A stretch of DNA of 13,674 bases from an uncultured Clostridia bacterium. Lineage in GTDB: Bacteria > Bacillota > Clostridia > Lachnospirales > CAG-274. How positions within the stretch are numbered: position 1 is the first letter of the stretch; each line of letters opens with the position of its first letter. The position numbers and the translations under genes are program-made. Under the pieces are notes generated by a model. That model searched no databases and was not told the origin of the DNA. It worked only from the letters and a program-made list of their open reading frames with translations. The DNA is taken from assembly GCA_947629215.1 (NCBI GenBank), contig CANRCU010000031.1:1-13674 (forward strand), written 5' to 3'. Positions 13,142 to 13,674 of this stretch are shown in pieces.

Positions 13142-13674
13142 ATGAAAAAATTTCTTATAGATGTAAGCAAAAGTTACATACGCACGGCAATAACAAATTC
13201 GGGCGAGCTTATCGAGCTTATTGCCGAAGAACGCAGCAGCGAACCCCGCGCAGGCGATATATATGCCGTGCGTGTGAAAGACATTGTAAAAAAACAATAT
13301 GCCTTTATAGATATAGGCTCGGAAAAAAACGGATTTTTGCATATTTCGGGCAAAAACATACAACAGGGTCAGACACTTGTCGTACAGGTCGTAAAACCCG
13401 CCTACGGCGAAAAGGGCTGCGCTTTGTCGCTTGAGTTGTCGCTATCCGGCAAATTTGCGGCTGTCACTACCGACAACAGACCCATAGGCATATCTCACAA
13501 AATAACAGACAGCGCCGAACGCAGCCGTCTTTTTGACATAGCCAAAAATTCATTGCCCGAAGAACATAGCTGTGTTGTGCGCACCAATGCCGAAAATGTT
13601 TCCGAAACGGTGCTTTCCGACGAAATAACCGCTCTTTCGGCGCTGTTAAACGAAATTACCGACAAGGGCAGATA
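13142..13674 (+). CDS. Ribonuclease E/G family protein, cut by right window edge
   Basis: RNase G/E enzymes cut single-stranded RNA during rRNA maturation and mRNA decay. 177 codons are visible and the frame runs off the window. The N-terminus has the family pattern: KFLIDVSKSYIRTAITNSGE (3-22), then an S1-like RNA-binding part with GDIYAVRVKDIVKKQYAFID (39-58) and EKNGFLHI. A VVQVVKPAYGEKGCALS stretch at about 82-98 corresponds to the family's VQVxKxxxGxKGxxLT. Later CVVRTNAENVS (about 150-160) matches the VRTxAEgas motif that follows the S1 domain. The catalytic DNase I-like half with its acidic residues and the zinc-link cysteines would lie beyond the edge. The usual insert inside the S1 domain appears very short here. 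There is no strong ribosome binding site. The ATG lies 7 bases after the DUF2344 stop, so translation may be coupled. Confidence 0.88.
   Translation, partial: MKKFLIDVSKSYIRTAITNSGELIELIAEERSSEPRAGDIYAVRVKDIVKKQYAFIDIGSEKNGFLHISGKNIQQGQTLVVQVVKPAYGEKGCALSLELSLSGKFAAVTTDNRPIGISHKITDSAERSRLFDIAKNSLPEEHSCVVRTNAENVSETVLSDEITALSALLNEITDKGR

Noticed and set aside
1..13674. CRISPR array, tRNA, rRNA, transposase, phage or toxin-antitoxin genes
   Set aside because: None was seen: no regularly spaced direct repeats, no cloverleaf-like stretch in the intergenic DNA, and nearly all the sequence is covered by recognised genes.

Overview
The window looks like chromosomal DNA of a Gram-positive Clostridia-type bacterium, probably a gut Oscillospirales or Ruminococcaceae relative. 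This placement is inferred from the gene families present (DUF2752, DUF4321 next to maf, the radical SAM/DUF2344/RNase G cluster), the moderate GC content with frequent ATA codons, GGAGG-type ribosome binding sites and the lipoprotein signal. It is not proven. No rRNA, tRNA, CRISPR array, phage gene or transposase was seen.

Left part (1-4487, minus strand): one tightly packed operon reads from right to left: ddl (D-Ala-D-Ala ligase), murI (glutamate racemase), a small DUF2752 membrane protein, an unrecognised two-helix membrane protein, prmA (ribosomal protein L11 methyltransferase) and rsmE (16S rRNA m3U methyltransferase, cut by the left edge). It joins peptidoglycan precursor synthesis to translation-apparatus methylation. 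A good sigma-A-type promoter lies at 4531-4559.

Middle (4488-8873, plus strand): a divergent promoter region leads to a two-gene module. The first gene encodes a lipoprotein that fuses an ABC-type solute-binding domain to the C-terminal (nucleoside-recognition) domain of 5'-nucleotidases, with no metallophosphatase catalytic domain. The second, overlapping it by 8 bases, encodes a membrane hybrid histidine kinase with an extracellular sensor and a C-terminal receiver. No transporter permease or ATPase is nearby. The pair is best read as a candidate two-part ligand-sensing system, possibly for nucleotides or nucleosides, and is the most unusual item in the window.

Gene-free stretch (8776-9303): tandem perfect hairpins with a T-run form the likely terminator. 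Further inverted repeats follow, resembling a dispersed intergenic repeat, and then a clear promoter for the next operon.

Right part (9304-13674, plus strand): DUF4321 small membrane protein, maf (nucleotide pyrophosphatase), a GNAT acetyltransferase, a B12-binding-like/radical SAM protein (TIGR03960 type), its DUF2344/TIGR03936 partner, and the start of an RNase E/G family protein cut by the right edge. Overlapping or near-touching genes indicate one operon. The last three form a conserved neighbourhood whose joint function is unknown to me.
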